Shown here: positions 1-8,689 of the stretch, piece by piece | Layout of the letters: each line of letters opens with the position of its first letter | Position numbering within the stretch: the stretch's first letter is position 1 | From: CALAED01 sp035765195 | Lineage (GTDB): Bacteria; Actinomycetota; Actinomycetes; Streptosporangiales; Streptosporangiaceae | Assembly (NCBI GenBank): GCA_035765195.1 | Contig: DASTYC010000015.1 | Coordinates: forward strand, 1-64,000 | Length of the DNA stretch: 64,000 nt | Reading direction: 5' to 3' | Translations under genes and position numbers: made by a program | The notes under the pieces: model-generated | Databases searched by the model: none | Seen by the model: the letters and a program-made list of their open reading frames with translations, nothing else | What the model was told of the DNA's origin: nothing

Positions 1-216
1 CACCAGATGCTGGAACCGGACACCGCCCCGCCGGTCGCTGAGTGGGCCGAACCGGCGCTCATCCTGCGGGAAAGCACCGGCCCCGCGCCCCAGACCGCGA
101 CCAACACTGACCGCTCCCCTGCCACTCCCCCAGAAGGAGAATGGCCGCCACGCGGGCGTCCGCGCCCAAGCCAGGCATACGAGCCCGGCTTTCGAGTCGG
201 ATCCGAAACCCACTAA
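1..216 (+). CDS. Possible 3' end of a gene cut by the window edge
   Basis: The first reading frame is open from base 1 to a TAA at 214-216. Its first ~40 codons have the strong third-position G/C preference of real genes here, while the last 30 are weaker. The deduced tail is rich in Pro, Ala and Glu with no recognisable domain, as in a disordered C-terminus. No function can be assigned. The opposite strand is also partly open, so this is only a possible partial gene. Confidence 0.35.
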   Translation, partial: HQMLEPDTAPPVAEWAEPALILRESTGPAPQTATNTDRSPATPPEGEWPPRGRPRPSQAYEPGFRVGSETH

Positions 217-466
217 GACCAAGCGCCGGAAACGCCGTAGAGAAACCCCGGCGCCTGGCCGGCAATGTCCCATGCGGGCCGGACGATCGGGGCATCCGCT
301 CGGTGCGTGCTCGGCCCGGGGCGCTCAGGAGGTGCCGGGAGCCGTCTGGACTGGGCTGTGCCGCCACACCTCTGGAACGGACCCGCTCAGTTTTTGTCGC
401 CTTGCGCCTGCCCGGTCGCGGAACCTACAACGGCCCGGTGACATCACCGCAGCGGAAGGCTTCCCC

Positions 467-802
467 GTGAAGATCCGTACCGGCGCCGCCCTGTCCGCGC
501 TGGCCCTGCTCGGTCCCTTCGTGGCGGCCGGACCCGTCCGCGCTTCCACCGGCACCTTCACCTACCAGCGGTCGGTCGGCGCCCCCATCACACTGACCAA
601 CCCGGCGGACGGTACCTGCATCATGCTGAGTGCCGCCAACCGGCCGTCCTATGCCAACAACACCGACCGCACCGCGTACCTGTCCCAGGAGATGTGCGGC
701 GGCGGCTCGGGCCAGACCTGGGTGTGGTCGATCGCCCCCGGCCAAACCCTCGCCGCCTACCCGTCCGGTCTCACCTACTTCGTCAGCGTCGCCTTCGGCT
801 AA
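467..802 (+). CDS. Small secreted protein of unknown function
   Basis: The frame is open further upstream, but the GTG at 467 gives a protein of about 111 residues starting with a textbook Sec signal peptide: Lys/Arg near the N-terminus, an Ala/Leu-rich core and a probable AxA-type cleavage around residue 24. The mature part is about 85 residues, rich in Thr, Ser, Gly and Tyr, with two cysteines that could form a disulfide. A small secreted beta-rich protein or a fragment of a lectin-like fold are possible; no family is recognised. A weak purine-rich stretch (AGCGGAAGG) precedes the start. The next gene lies about 200 bp downstream, so it is probably monocistronic. Confidence 0.6.
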   Translation: MKIRTGAALSALALLGPFVAAGPVRASTGTFTYQRSVGAPITLTNPADGTCIMLSAANRPSYANNTDRTAYLSQEMCGGGSGQTWVWSIAPGQTLAAYPSGLTYFVSVAFG

Positions 803-1009
803 CTCCGCTCGGCCGCGCCGGAGTTTCCGTCGGAATCCGGGGATCCGCGACCGCCGTGACAGCTACCAGGTCACCCGCGAGCAGCTCACGCACCACGCGA
901 TCCCGTACCTCCAAAGCCGTCTCGCCCAGCTGATCGGCGTACCGACCATTGCCATCCGTTTTCGGCACTCACAAGTCTGAACCGGCCCGGATTCTTCTAA
1001 TCTCGTCTG

Positions 1010-1534
1010 GTGGACGCGAACAATCTTATTGCCCTTGCGATCTCACTCACGGCGCTCGTTGTGTCCGTGTTCATGACGCTGCGGCAACTCCGTCTAGCCA
1101 GCGGAGGGAACCATTTGCCCGTAGTCCTCGATGCGTTCAAGGAGTCTCGTAGTCCGGAGTGGTTCGAGGCGCATGAGTACATCCTGAAAAACCTGGCCGA
1201 GGAGCACGCACCCGATTGTGGGTGGCGCGGGCTGCCGGCGTCGGCACGGACTCAGGTGAGCGCGATCGGACTGTTCTTCGATGACCTCGGGAAGCTGGTC
1301 GCACACGGCATGATCGACGAAAGACTGGTCATCGGGTCCTACGGCACGATGATCGTGCGTCTATGGGACGCACTGGCTCCGTACGTGTATGCGGAACGAC
1401 AAGCGTACGGGTTACATTTTTGGATCTACTACGAGGACCTGGCGGCACGAGTCGCTGCTACACATCCCGAATCCGTATATGCCAAACTGCGCATGCGATC
1501 TCGTCCGCCGCGTCAAGGAATCGGCGCAGAATAG
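1010..1534 (+). CDS. Membrane-anchored hypothetical protein (DUF4760-like)
   Basis: The 174-residue protein starts at a GTG. Residues 4-24 form one hydrophobic N-terminal transmembrane segment. The rest is a soluble domain with many Trp, Tyr and acidic residues that resembles, by recall only, the DUF4760 proteins often seen in actinobacteria and proteobacteria. Those are N-terminally anchored helical proteins of unknown function. Base composition is clearly lower in GC than the surroundings, with codons such as ATT, AGT, CGT and TAT, which suggests recent acquisition. No operon partner: it lies alone between the small secreted protein and a reductase gene on the other strand. Confidence 0.65.
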   Translation: MDANNLIALAISLTALVVSVFMTLRQLRLASGGNHLPVVLDAFKESRSPEWFEAHEYILKNLAEEHAPDCGWRGLPASARTQVSAIGLFFDDLGKLVAHGMIDERLVIGSYGTMIVRLWDALAPYVYAERQAYGLHFWIYYEDLAARVAATHPESVYAKLRMRSRPPRQGIGAE

Positions 1535-1619
1535 CTCGGCCACCTGAGATGACCCTCCGCTGTGAGCGGTATATCGACTGCGCACGTGCGTATCGGCTCA
1601 GCCCGCGGGCGCGGCGATG

Positions 1620-2759
1620 TTAAGGGCGACTCTCGCGGGAAAAGCCCGCGTCGGCGCAGGCGCTTTCGAGGCTGCCGAGTCCAAAGGCTTCGACCGGGCC
1701 GAGGGCGCCCGCGGGCCCCACGCCCTCGGCGGCCGCCTGGCCCGCCGCCCAGGCGAGGATCGCCGCGGTGAAAGAGTAGGGGTCGGTGCCGGTCAGATGC
1801 ACCGCGGCCAGCGTCCTGTCGCCGGCGTCGGCCGCCACGGCGACCACGTGCGAGCGGATGCTCGTCCCCTGGAGGGGCTGGGCCCTGCCGGCCTGAATCC
1901 GGTGGGCCCGCTTGTCCAGGGCCCAGCGTACGCCGGGCAGGCGGCCCAGTGGCGTGGCGAGCGCTGAGGCGTAGTGGACGAGCCTGGCGGCGCCGCCGGA
2001 CCAGCCGAGGTAGACCTCGACGTCGGTGAGCGGGGTGGGGATGCCGTCCGGTCCCGCCTGGAGCCTCGGCAACGCGAAATGCTCCGATGAGCCGATCGAA
2101 AAGGCCTGCCGTGTCTTCCCGTCGATGTCGAAGGACATGACGCGCGCGGCTGTCCGTTCGCGGACGACGCGGCCGCCGCGGAACGCGTACCCGGGTTCGA
2201 GCAGCACGCCGGCCGCTGACGCGCGGGTGCCCGCGCTCGTCCCCTCCCGGATATTTCCTTGCGCGAAATAGCCGACCCGCACCCGGGTCGCGGCAGGTCC
2301 GGCGGCCTCAAGCGCGAGAGCCCCCGCGAGGTTGCCCGGCACGTAGTCGTAGCCGAACGCGGTCAGCAGCACGGCACCGGTCCGTTCCGCGCTGGGGCCG
2401 AACTCCTCGAACACCTGGCGGATGAACGGTGGTTCGCCGGTGGAGTCCAGGTATATCGCGCCCGCGTCCACGGCCGCCGCCACGGCGGCCCGGCCGATCT
2501 TCAAAAATGGTCCCGCCGTCGACACGAGCACGTCGCCGGCATCGAGCAGCCGCCGCAGTGGCCCAGGTCCCTCTGTCCCCGCGACGGCCGTCTCCAGCCT
2601 TGTCCCGTCGCCCGCCTCACAGAGCCGGTCGGCCAGCGCGTTCAGCCGCCCCTGGTCACGGCCCGCAAGGACCGGGCGGGCGCCGTTCGCAACCATCGCC
2701 CGCGCCGTGAGCGCCCCGGTATAGCCCGTCGCTCCGTACAGGATGATCCGGCCTGGCAT
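1620..2759 (-). CDS. Saccharopine dehydrogenase-like / trans-acting enoyl reductase family protein
   Basis: The protein has 379 residues. The N-terminus (residues 4-14) carries a Rossmann dinucleotide-binding motif, YGATGYTG, followed by an Arg that suits NADP (AGRDQGR). The layout matches the saccharopine dehydrogenase-like family, which includes the mycobacterial trans-acting enoyl reductase of phthiocerol lipid synthesis and many uncharacterised oxidoreductases; true saccharopine dehydrogenase is unlikely. The probable role is NADPH-dependent reduction of an acyl or keto substrate in the cytosol. It is divergent from the KAS III-like gene at 2913 with about 150 bp between them, so the two may share control and a substrate. 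That link is an inference. Confidence 0.75.
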   Translation of the reverse strand: MPGRIILYGATGYTGALTARAMVANGARPVLAGRDQGRLNALADRLCEAGDGTRLETAVAGTEGPGPLRRLLDAGDVLVSTAGPFLKIGRAAVAAAVDAGAIYLDSTGEPPFIRQVFEEFGPSAERTGAVLLTAFGYDYVPGNLAGALALEAAGPAATRVRVGYFAQGNIREGTSAGTRASAAGVLLEPGYAFRGGRVVRERTAARVMSFDIDGKTRQAFSIGSSEHFALPRLQAGPDGIPTPLTDVEVYLGWSGGAARLVHYASALATPLGRLPGVRWALDKRAHRIQAGRAQPLQGTSIRSHVVAVAADAGDRTLAAVHLTGTDPYSFTAAILAWAAGQAAAEGVGPAGALGPVEAFGLGSLESACADAGFSRESRP

Positions 2760-2912
2760 GGCATCAACCTACCCATTGGGTGACGGCGGGGAGCCGGTGG
2801 CCCGTGGTCGCGGTGGCGGATGGCGGGACCTTCGACTCTGCCCGCCCTGGCCTTTGCCGTCTTGTGATGGGTTTGTTGGATCGGCGGCCCATTCGCGAAA
2901 TGGGGTTGCGCG

Positions 2913-4070
2913 ATGAATGGTTCGACATTCCCGGCGCCGGCATCGCGGGTCACGGTCGCACTGGCCGGCGTGGGCTCATATCTGCCCGACCATCGGGTGG
3001 GAAACGAGGAGATTCTCCGATATCTCCGGCCGGCCCGGCCCGACGGCCGGTTGCTCGAGCCGGACTGGGTGGTGCGGCATCTTGGCATCCAGGAGCGGCG
3101 GCTCGACTACGAATTCGGCGGAAGACGCAAACGCAGCCGCAAGGAAGGCGCAGTCTATGACGGTGACCTGGCGCTGCGGGCCGGGCGTTCGGCGCTGGCG
3201 GACGCGGCGATCGCGGCCACGGACGTCGATCTGCTAGTACACGTCACGTCTACGCCCGACACGGTCGCCTGCCAGGACCACTTGCGCTTCTTGACCAGGG
3301 GGCTGGGACTGCGCGCCGACACAGAACTGGTGCACCACAATCTCGGCTGCGCCGGCTTGGCGCCCGCCTTTCGCACCGCGGCCGCCACGCTGATCTCGAC
3401 GGCGCCGGCCACCGCCTTGGTGATAGCGAGCAACTGCCCATCCGGCTATTTCGACCCGGCGGTCCACGACAGTTACTACAAGCATCCCAGCGGCATGGGC
3501 TGGCTGACGCCGCTGATGTTCGCCGACGGCGCCGGTGCCGCCGTCTTCCGGTCGGCCCACCGCGGCCGCGACGCCCGTCTCAGGGGCCTGCTGTCCGTCC
3601 GCTACGAGACCAACCCCGAGGTGGAGCTGGTGAGTTATCCGGCAGGCGGCTGCCTGCGGCACACCTCGCCCACCAACATCTCCGATCACGTTTTCTTGAT
3701 GGACGCCGTCAAGGTGGCGGAGGTCTTTCCCGCACTGATGATCCGCGACCTCGAAATGCTTCGGGAGGACTGGCCTACCACGATCAAGCCGGTGACCGGG
3801 ACGGACTTCGACGTGGACTCGGTCGCCCGCTGGTACCTGCATCAAGCCAACGGGGTCGTCGTACGCCAAGCCGTGGAGATGCTGGGCCTACCGGCCGACA
3901 GGGTCCCCATCAGCGTCGACCGCTACGGAAACACCTCGGCCGCCAGCACCCTGATCATGCTCGACGAGGACCGGCGGGCAGGTCGAGTCACAGACGGCGA
4001 CCTCCTCGCCTTCCTATGGATCGGCGCGGGCAACGGCGCCATGAACGGCTACGCCACCATGCTGTTGTGA
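2913..4070 (+). CDS. Ketoacyl-ACP synthase III (FabH/KAS III-like) condensing enzyme
   Basis: The protein has 385 residues with a thiolase fold. The KAS III catalytic triad is visible: Cys146 in NLGCAGLAP, His310 in WYLHQANG and Asn340 in YGNTSAAS. These enzymes condense or transfer acyl-CoA/ACP substrates by way of an acyl-cysteine. It is longer than housekeeping FabH (about 320-335 residues), and no ACP or other fatty-acid synthase gene is nearby, so a specialised role such as acyl transfer or beta-ketoacid formation is more likely than primary fatty acid initiation. Start at ATG 2913; an in-frame ATG is not seen earlier. Divergent from the reductase gene at 1620-2759. Confidence 0.82.
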   Translation: MNGSTFPAPASRVTVALAGVGSYLPDHRVGNEEILRYLRPARPDGRLLEPDWVVRHLGIQERRLDYEFGGRRKRSRKEGAVYDGDLALRAGRSALADAAIAATDVDLLVHVTSTPDTVACQDHLRFLTRGLGLRADTELVHHNLGCAGLAPAFRTAAATLISTAPATALVIASNCPSGYFDPAVHDSYYKHPSGMGWLTPLMFADGAGAAVFRSAHRGRDARLRGLLSVRYETNPEVELVSYPAGGCLRHTSPTNISDHVFLMDAVKVAEVFPALMIRDLEMLREDWPTTIKPVTGTDFDVDSVARWYLHQANGVVVRQAVEMLGLPADRVPISVDRYGNTSAASTLIMLDEDRRAGRVTDGDLLAFLWIGAGNGAMNGYATMLL

Positions 4071-4080
4071 ACCGGGGCGG

Positions 4081-5268
4081 TCAGGCCGATGGGGTCGTGT
4101 TCGTGTTGCCGAGAAGCGGTTCGTCCGGGGAGCGCAGGTCGGCGGTAGGCAGGCCGTGGAGGTACAGCTTCCTCGCCTTCTCCACCACAGAGATGGCGAT
4201 CTCGACGTGCTGGCGTCGGCTGGCGGCGTAAAAATCCTGGGCGTCGGCGCTGAGTTTCGGGCGGGCGTGCAGGGGCTTGTCACTGACCGCGAGCAGGGTG
4301 GCGCTGGGGATCCGGTAGCGGAACCCGTTGGTGGCCACCGTCGCGGATTCCATGTCGACGGCCACGGCGCGCGATGATCTCAGCCGGTCCACGGTCATCG
4401 CCAGATGCAGTTCCCAGTTCCGGTTCGCGGTGGTGAAGACGATGCCCATCCGGGCGGACAGATGGCGGGCACTCAGCTCGCTGAGCAGTAGCGTGTTCAG
4501 CGTGTGATTGGGGACGACCGGCACGCTGAGCGGGAGCATGTCGTCAAGCACACGGTCATCGCGCATGTAGCCCGTGGCCAGGACCAGGTCCCCGATGTTC
4601 TGGTGGTTTCGCAGCCCGGCGCAATGCCCGATCATCAAGATCAGGTCTGGGCGCAGCACGGCGAGATGGTCGGTGATCGTCTTGGCATTGGACGGGCCGA
4701 CCCCAATGTTGATCATGGTCAGGCCGGAGTTGCCGGGACGCATATGGTGCCAGGCGGGCATCTGTCGCCCCTCCGCGTCAGGGCCGACGCAATCCGCGAA
4801 GGCGGCGCGGAACTCCTCCACGTGCCAGGCGTAGTTCGTCAGCAGCACATACCGCTGGAACGACCTGGGCTCGGTCCCGGTGTAGTGCCGCAGCCGGTCG
4901 ATGGACAACGCCATACGTTCGGGCCCGAACAAGAACAACTTCTTGCGCCGCAAGTCCCAGCGAGTCTCATCCACGGCCGGCCCCAATTCCGGGTCGCGCA
5001 AATCAAGTGCCGCACGCCCGGAACCGACCGAGATCCGGGCACCGCCTGCCGCGAGCCGGCCAAGCTCCCGCTCCAGATACCACCGAATGGCACCGGGCGC
5101 GGCGAACTCACCCTCCAGCACGGGATTATGCGCTGACCACGGCCGCTCCACCCTCAGCCTCGGGTAGCGGCCGGCCGCGTCTGCCGCCTCCATCGCTTCG
5201 CATAGCTGGGCGATCTTCGTTGCGTGCCGGCCGTCAGGGATAACCGCGAAATCTGCTGTCAGATCCAT
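4081..5268 (-). CDS. amn: AMP nucleosidase
   Basis: The 395-residue protein hydrolyses AMP to adenine and ribose 5-phosphate. It has the AMP nucleosidase N-terminal domain (about residues 15-170) followed by a nucleoside-phosphorylase-fold catalytic domain. Diagnostic stretches are NIGVGPSNAKT, MIGHCAGLRNHQ, the catalytic-site MESATVATNGFRYR and SDKPLHARPKL. It is shorter than the E. coli enzyme (484 residues), mainly in the N-terminal part. It ends 10 bp from the convergent KAS III-like gene and is transcribed alone. Stand-alone amn genes are much better known in proteobacteria than in actinomycetes, so its presence is a little unusual, but the motif match is strong. Confidence 0.88.
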   Translation of the reverse strand: MDLTADFAVIPDGRHATKIAQLCEAMEAADAAGRYPRLRVERPWSAHNPVLEGEFAAPGAIRWYLERELGRLAAGGARISVGSGRAALDLRDPELGPAVDETRWDLRRKKLFLFGPERMALSIDRLRHYTGTEPRSFQRYVLLTNYAWHVEEFRAAFADCVGPDAEGRQMPAWHHMRPGNSGLTMINIGVGPSNAKTITDHLAVLRPDLILMIGHCAGLRNHQNIGDLVLATGYMRDDRVLDDMLPLSVPVVPNHTLNTLLLSELSARHLSARMGIVFTTANRNWELHLAMTVDRLRSSRAVAVDMESATVATNGFRYRIPSATLLAVSDKPLHARPKLSADAQDFYAASRRQHVEIAISVVEKARKLYLHGLPTADLRSPDEPLLGNTNTTPSA

Positions 5269-5816
5269 GCGTCATCATCTCAAAAACCCGGCGCCGACGT
5301 TAAAGGCCGCCGAACGGCTTCGAAAATCTGATATCGAGACCGCTCGCATCCATCGGGTTGATGACAGATGCTACGTAGCCGACTACGTTCTCGGGCCGCC
5401 GCGCGAGGTCATCGTCAACAACGAGGTCGTCGGTTCCCCGGTCCGCGAGTATCGGGGGCTCTTCAGGGAGAGCCATGCACTGCCGCGTCCTGTCGTAAAA
5501 GTTCGACCATTGCGTCGATCCGGAGGATCGGCCTATTGGCGAGGACTATCCGCGGGCGCCAGGCCTATCGTTCGATGAGTTTCGTGCGATAGCACAGGCT
5601 GTCAATCGGGAACTGCGGGACTGGCCGACGCCAAATCGAGGTTTGGGACTCCATCGTCCCCCTGTCGATACTCTCGTTCGCCACTGCCAGGAGCGCGCCC
5701 GGTGCAGGCGGCCGGCGGCCCGGCGGGCCCCGGCGGCCGGGTTGGGCCCGCGCGGTCTCCGCTCACACCGACATGGCTCGTTCTCGATGCTGATCAGACT
5801 ACGTCTCCAACGTTGA
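5267..5816 (+). pseudogene. Probable frameshifted remnant of an unknown gene
   Basis: Two overlapping open frames share a coding look. The first runs from ATG 5267 to a TGA at 5576-5578; its middle part (5310-5490) has sensible composition. From about 5499 the next frame opens and runs to TGA 5814-5816, with a well-formed stretch that includes DEFRAIAQAVNRELRDW. A single-base shift near 5490-5500, at the run GTAAAAG, would join them into about 180 residues. GC content is lower than in the neighbours. The product is not recognised. Alternatives are two short unrelated ORFs or no gene at all. The first ATG overlaps the start codon of the divergent amn gene. Confidence 0.35.
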
Positions 5817-5842
5817 CCATTTGTGAGCGATCGTGCTATCAA
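5813..5842 (+). promoter_or_regulatory. Candidate promoter of the galactoside/tagatose operon
   Basis: TTGACC at 5813-5818 and TATCAA at 5837-5842 are 18 bp apart, resembling a housekeeping -35/-10 pair. The -10 lies about 54 bp before the GTG start at 5896. The spacer contains GCGATCGTGC, parts of which recur near the DeoR genes further on, so it may overlap an operator. This is a pattern match only. Confidence 0.45.
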
Positions 5843-5895
5843 GTCATCACGACCAGTCAAAGTTGCCCTGTATGTCGGCTCAGAACGGAGCTGTC

Positions 5896-6792
5896 GTGAC
5901 GAGCCATGTCGAAGTTGAGATCGCCGATCAGCCGGACTGCTGGCGGCGGGCTGTGGAACTGGCCGCCACGCCCGTGGCGGCGGGCCTGCCGGAGCGGGGC
6001 GAGCGCGTCGCCGTCGTCGGCTGCGGCACCTCTTTGTTCATGGCCCGGTCCTACGCCGCGCTGCGGGAGGGCGCGGGCCACGGCGAGACCGATGCCTTCG
6101 CCGCCTCGGAGATGCCCGCCGGCCGCCGCTATGACCGGGTGCTGGCGCTGACGCGTTCCGGCACCACCACCGAGGTCCTCGAGGTGCTCGACCGGGTGCG
6201 CGGCACGATTGCCGTCACGGCCCTCACCGCCGATCCGGACAGCCCCGTCATAGCGGCCGCGGACCGGGCCGTCGTGCTCGACTTCGCCGACGAACGTTCG
6301 GTGGTGCAGACCAGGTTCGCCACCACCACGCTCGCTCTGTTCCGGGCACATCTGGGCGAGGATCTCACCGACGCGATCGCCGATGCCGAGCGCGCGGTCC
6401 ACGAGCCGCTCCCGGCCTGGGTCGCGGACCGTACGCAGTTCACGTTCCTCGGCCGCGGCTGGACCGTCGGGCTTGCCGACGAGGCCGCGCTCAAGATTCG
6501 CGAGGCGTCGCTCAGCTGGGCCGAGTCCTACCCCGCCATGGAGTATCGCCACGGTCCGATCGCCGTCACCGGCGAAGGCTCGGCGGTGTGGATGTTCGGA
6601 CCGGCCCCGGAGGGTCTTGCGCGGCAGGTCGCCGCCACCGGCGGACGCTGGATCGAGCAGGAACTGGACCCGCTCGCGTCCCTGATCACAGTCCAGCGCA
6701 TGGCCGTCGGGCTCGGGATCGCCCGCGGTCTCGATCCCGACCTCCCGCGGCACCTCACCCGCTCGGTGATACTCCGCTCGGCCTCCGCCTGA
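5896..6792 (+). CDS. SIS-domain sugar isomerase/deaminase (AgaS/GlmS C-domain-like)
   Basis: The 298-residue protein has tandem sugar isomerase (SIS) folds. Visible signatures are VVGCGTSLFMARSYAAL near residue 40, ALTRSGTTTEVL near residue 95 and the phosphosugar-binding KIREASLSWAESYPAMEYRHGP region. It resembles AgaS and GlmS/FrlB-type enzymes that isomerise or deaminate hexosamine 6-phosphates. In this operon it sits before a FruK/LacC-type kinase and an aldolase, which suggests conversion of galactosamine 6-phosphate or a related sugar to tagatose 6-phosphate. The GTG at 5896 is preferred over the upstream ATG because ACGGAG lies five bases before it. One base separates it from the next gene. 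Confidence 0.78.
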   Translation: MTSHVEVEIADQPDCWRRAVELAATPVAAGLPERGERVAVVGCGTSLFMARSYAALREGAGHGETDAFAASEMPAGRRYDRVLALTRSGTTTEVLEVLDRVRGTIAVTALTADPDSPVIAAADRAVVLDFADERSVVQTRFATTTLALFRAHLGEDLTDAIADAERAVHEPLPAWVADRTQFTFLGRGWTVGLADEAALKIREASLSWAESYPAMEYRHGPIAVTGEGSAVWMFGPAPEGLARQVAATGGRWIEQELDPLASLITVQRMAVGLGIARGLDPDLPRHLTRSVILRSASA

Positions 6793-6793
6793 C

Positions 6794-7810
6794 ATGTTCC
6801 TGGCGGTCGCGCTCAACCCCGCTCTCGACGTCACCTACGAGGTGCCCAGGTTCGGCCCCGGCGCGACGCACCGGGTCGGGCGGCCGCGCGTCCGGGCGGG
6901 CGGCAAGGGCGTCAACGTCGCCCGGGTGCTGCACGCGGTCGGCGAGACGGCGCACGTCATCGGATTCGCGGGCGGCCAGGGCGGCCAGGTGGTCGAGAAC
7001 GAGCTGATGGCCGCGGGCGTCGCCGCCACGCTCGTCCCGGTGGCGGGAGAGACCCGTCGCACGGTGACGGTGGTCGAGACGGCCACCGGCGTGGCCACCA
7101 TGCTCAGCGAGCCCGGCCCGGCGGTCACGGCGGCGGAATGGCGGGACTTCACCGACCGCTTTACCGACCTCGCCCGAAAGGCTCGCGTGGTGGTGCTGAC
7201 GGGCTCGCTGCCACCCGGGTTGCCGGCCGACGCGTACGCGGTGTTGATTCGTGCCGCCGGCCGGGCGGGCGGGGCGCCGGTGCTCCTCGACGCCGATGGT
7301 CCGGCGCTACGCGAAGGCGCCCGGGCCGCTCCCACGATGGTCAAGCCGAACGCGGACGAGCTCAGCTCCGCCACCGGGCATGCCGATCCCGGCCTGGGGG
7401 CGGCCGCTCTCCGCGAACTGGGGGCCGGCGCCGTCGTCGTCTCCCAGGGAGCCGAGGGCGTTACGGCGGTCACGAACGCCGGGGCCTGGCGGGCGAGTTC
7501 CCCCGAACCCATCGTCGGCAACCCGACCGGGGCCGGCGACGCGGCGGCCGCGGCACTGGCCCGCGGGATGGCGGCCGGGCACTCCTCGCCGGGTGCCTGG
7601 CCGGAACTCCTCCGTGACGCGGTCGCGCTGTCCGCCGCCGCGGTCGCCGCGCCGGTGGCCGGCGAGATCGACCACGAGACCTACGCCCGGCTGCGTCCGC
7701 TCGTCCAGGTCGTTCCGGCGCGCGTCTCCCCGCCGGGCCAAGGTCCCCCCGCAGCACCCAGACCCACCTGTCCACCGGCCGCGCCGCCGTTCGCGCGGGA
7801 ATCCCGCTGA
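6794..7810 (+). CDS. 1-phosphofructokinase / tagatose-6-phosphate kinase family (PfkB fold)
   Basis: The 338-residue protein belongs to the FruK/LacC branch of the PfkB superfamily. It opens with VALNPALDVTYEV and RAGGKGVNVARVL, and its catalytic-base motif is NPTGAGDAAAA. The likely reaction is ATP-dependent phosphorylation of tagatose 6-phosphate or fructose 1-phosphate to the bisphosphate. The next gene encodes a class II aldolase that could split the product, which argues for a tagatose bisphosphate route, though fructose 1-phosphate cannot be excluded. The last ~30 residues are a Pro/Ala-rich tail not typical of the family. It begins one base after the SIS gene stop, so it is cotranscribed. 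Confidence 0.82.
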   Translation: MFLAVALNPALDVTYEVPRFGPGATHRVGRPRVRAGGKGVNVARVLHAVGETAHVIGFAGGQGGQVVENELMAAGVAATLVPVAGETRRTVTVVETATGVATMLSEPGPAVTAAEWRDFTDRFTDLARKARVVVLTGSLPPGLPADAYAVLIRAAGRAGGAPVLLDADGPALREGARAAPTMVKPNADELSSATGHADPGLGAAALRELGAGAVVVSQGAEGVTAVTNAGAWRASSPEPIVGNPTGAGDAAAAALARGMAAGHSSPGAWPELLRDAVALSAAAVAAPVAGEIDHETYARLRPLVQVVPARVSPPGQGPPAAPRPTCPPAAPPFARESR

Positions 7811-7825
7811 AAGCGAGGAGCCCCG

Positions 7826-8689
7826 ATGCCGCTCGTTCCGACCGCAACCATCGTGACGGCCGCCCGCGCCGCGGGCGGAAGTGCCGCCGCCTTCAACGTC
7901 ATCCAGCTCGAACACGCCGAGGCGATCGTCGCGGGCGCGCTCCGCGCGGGTGCGCCCGTGATCCTGCAGATCAGCCAGAACACAACCCGTTACCATGGCG
8001 CGCTCCGGCCGATCGCCGTGGCGGTTCGTTCCGTCGCCGAGGCCGCCGGGGTGCCGGTGGCGCTGCACTTGGACCACGCCACCGAGCGGGAACTGGTGGA
8101 CGAGGCCGTCGAGCTTGGCGTCGGATCGGTGATGTACGACGCGTCGGCCCTCGACTACGACGAGAACGTCCGCGCCACGGCCGATGTCGTACGGCGCTGC
8201 CATCGGCGCGGCGTCTGGGTCGAGGCCGAGCTCGGCGAGATAGGCGGAAAGGACGGCGTGCACGCGCCGGGCGCCCGCACCGATCCCGCCGAGGCGGCGG
8301 CCTACGTGACGGCTACCGGCGTGGATGCGCTCGCCGTCGCGGTCGGCACCTCGCACGCCATGCTCACCCGCGACGCCACGCTGGACTTCCGGCTCATCGA
8401 GGCGCTGCGCGCCGCCGTCCCGGTTCCCCTGGTCCTGCACGGCTCGTCCGGGGTCGCCGACCCCGATCTCACCGCCGCGGTCACCGCAGGCATGACCAAG
8501 ATCAACATAGCCACGCAGCTGAACAAGGTGTTCACGGCCGCGGTGCGGGATCGCCTGACCGCCGACGCACAGCTCGTCGACACCCGGCGGTACCTGGGCG
8601 CCGGGCGTGCCGCCGTGGCGGCCGAAGTGCAGCGGCTCCTCGGGGTCCTGCTCGCCACCACCGCTCCCCTGGAAGGGTTGGCCTTATGA
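7826..8689 (+). CDS. Class II fructose/tagatose-bisphosphate aldolase
   Basis: The 287-residue zinc-dependent aldolase cleaves a ketose 1,6-bisphosphate to dihydroxyacetone phosphate and glyceraldehyde 3-phosphate. Conserved features are catalytic Asp83 with zinc ligand His84 in HLDHATE, EAELGEIGGKDG, zinc ligand His177 in VGTSHA, His205 in VLHGSSG, and the phosphate-binding KINIATQL. Its size and sequence style fit the GatY/KbaY/FbaA group of shorter aldolases. GAGGAG lies just upstream of ATG 7826. It overlaps the next gene by ATGA. Whether tagatose or fructose bisphosphate is the substrate cannot be read from sequence; the neighbours favour tagatose. Confidence 0.87.
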   Translation: MPLVPTATIVTAARAAGGSAAAFNVIQLEHAEAIVAGALRAGAPVILQISQNTTRYHGALRPIAVAVRSVAEAAGVPVALHLDHATERELVDEAVELGVGSVMYDASALDYDENVRATADVVRRCHRRGVWVEAELGEIGGKDGVHAPGARTDPAEAAAYVTATGVDALAVAVGTSHAMLTRDATLDFRLIEALRAAVPVPLVLHGSSGVADPDLTAAVTAGMTKINIATQLNKVFTAAVRDRLTADAQLVDTRRYLGAGRAAVAAEVQRLLGVLLATTAPLEGLAL

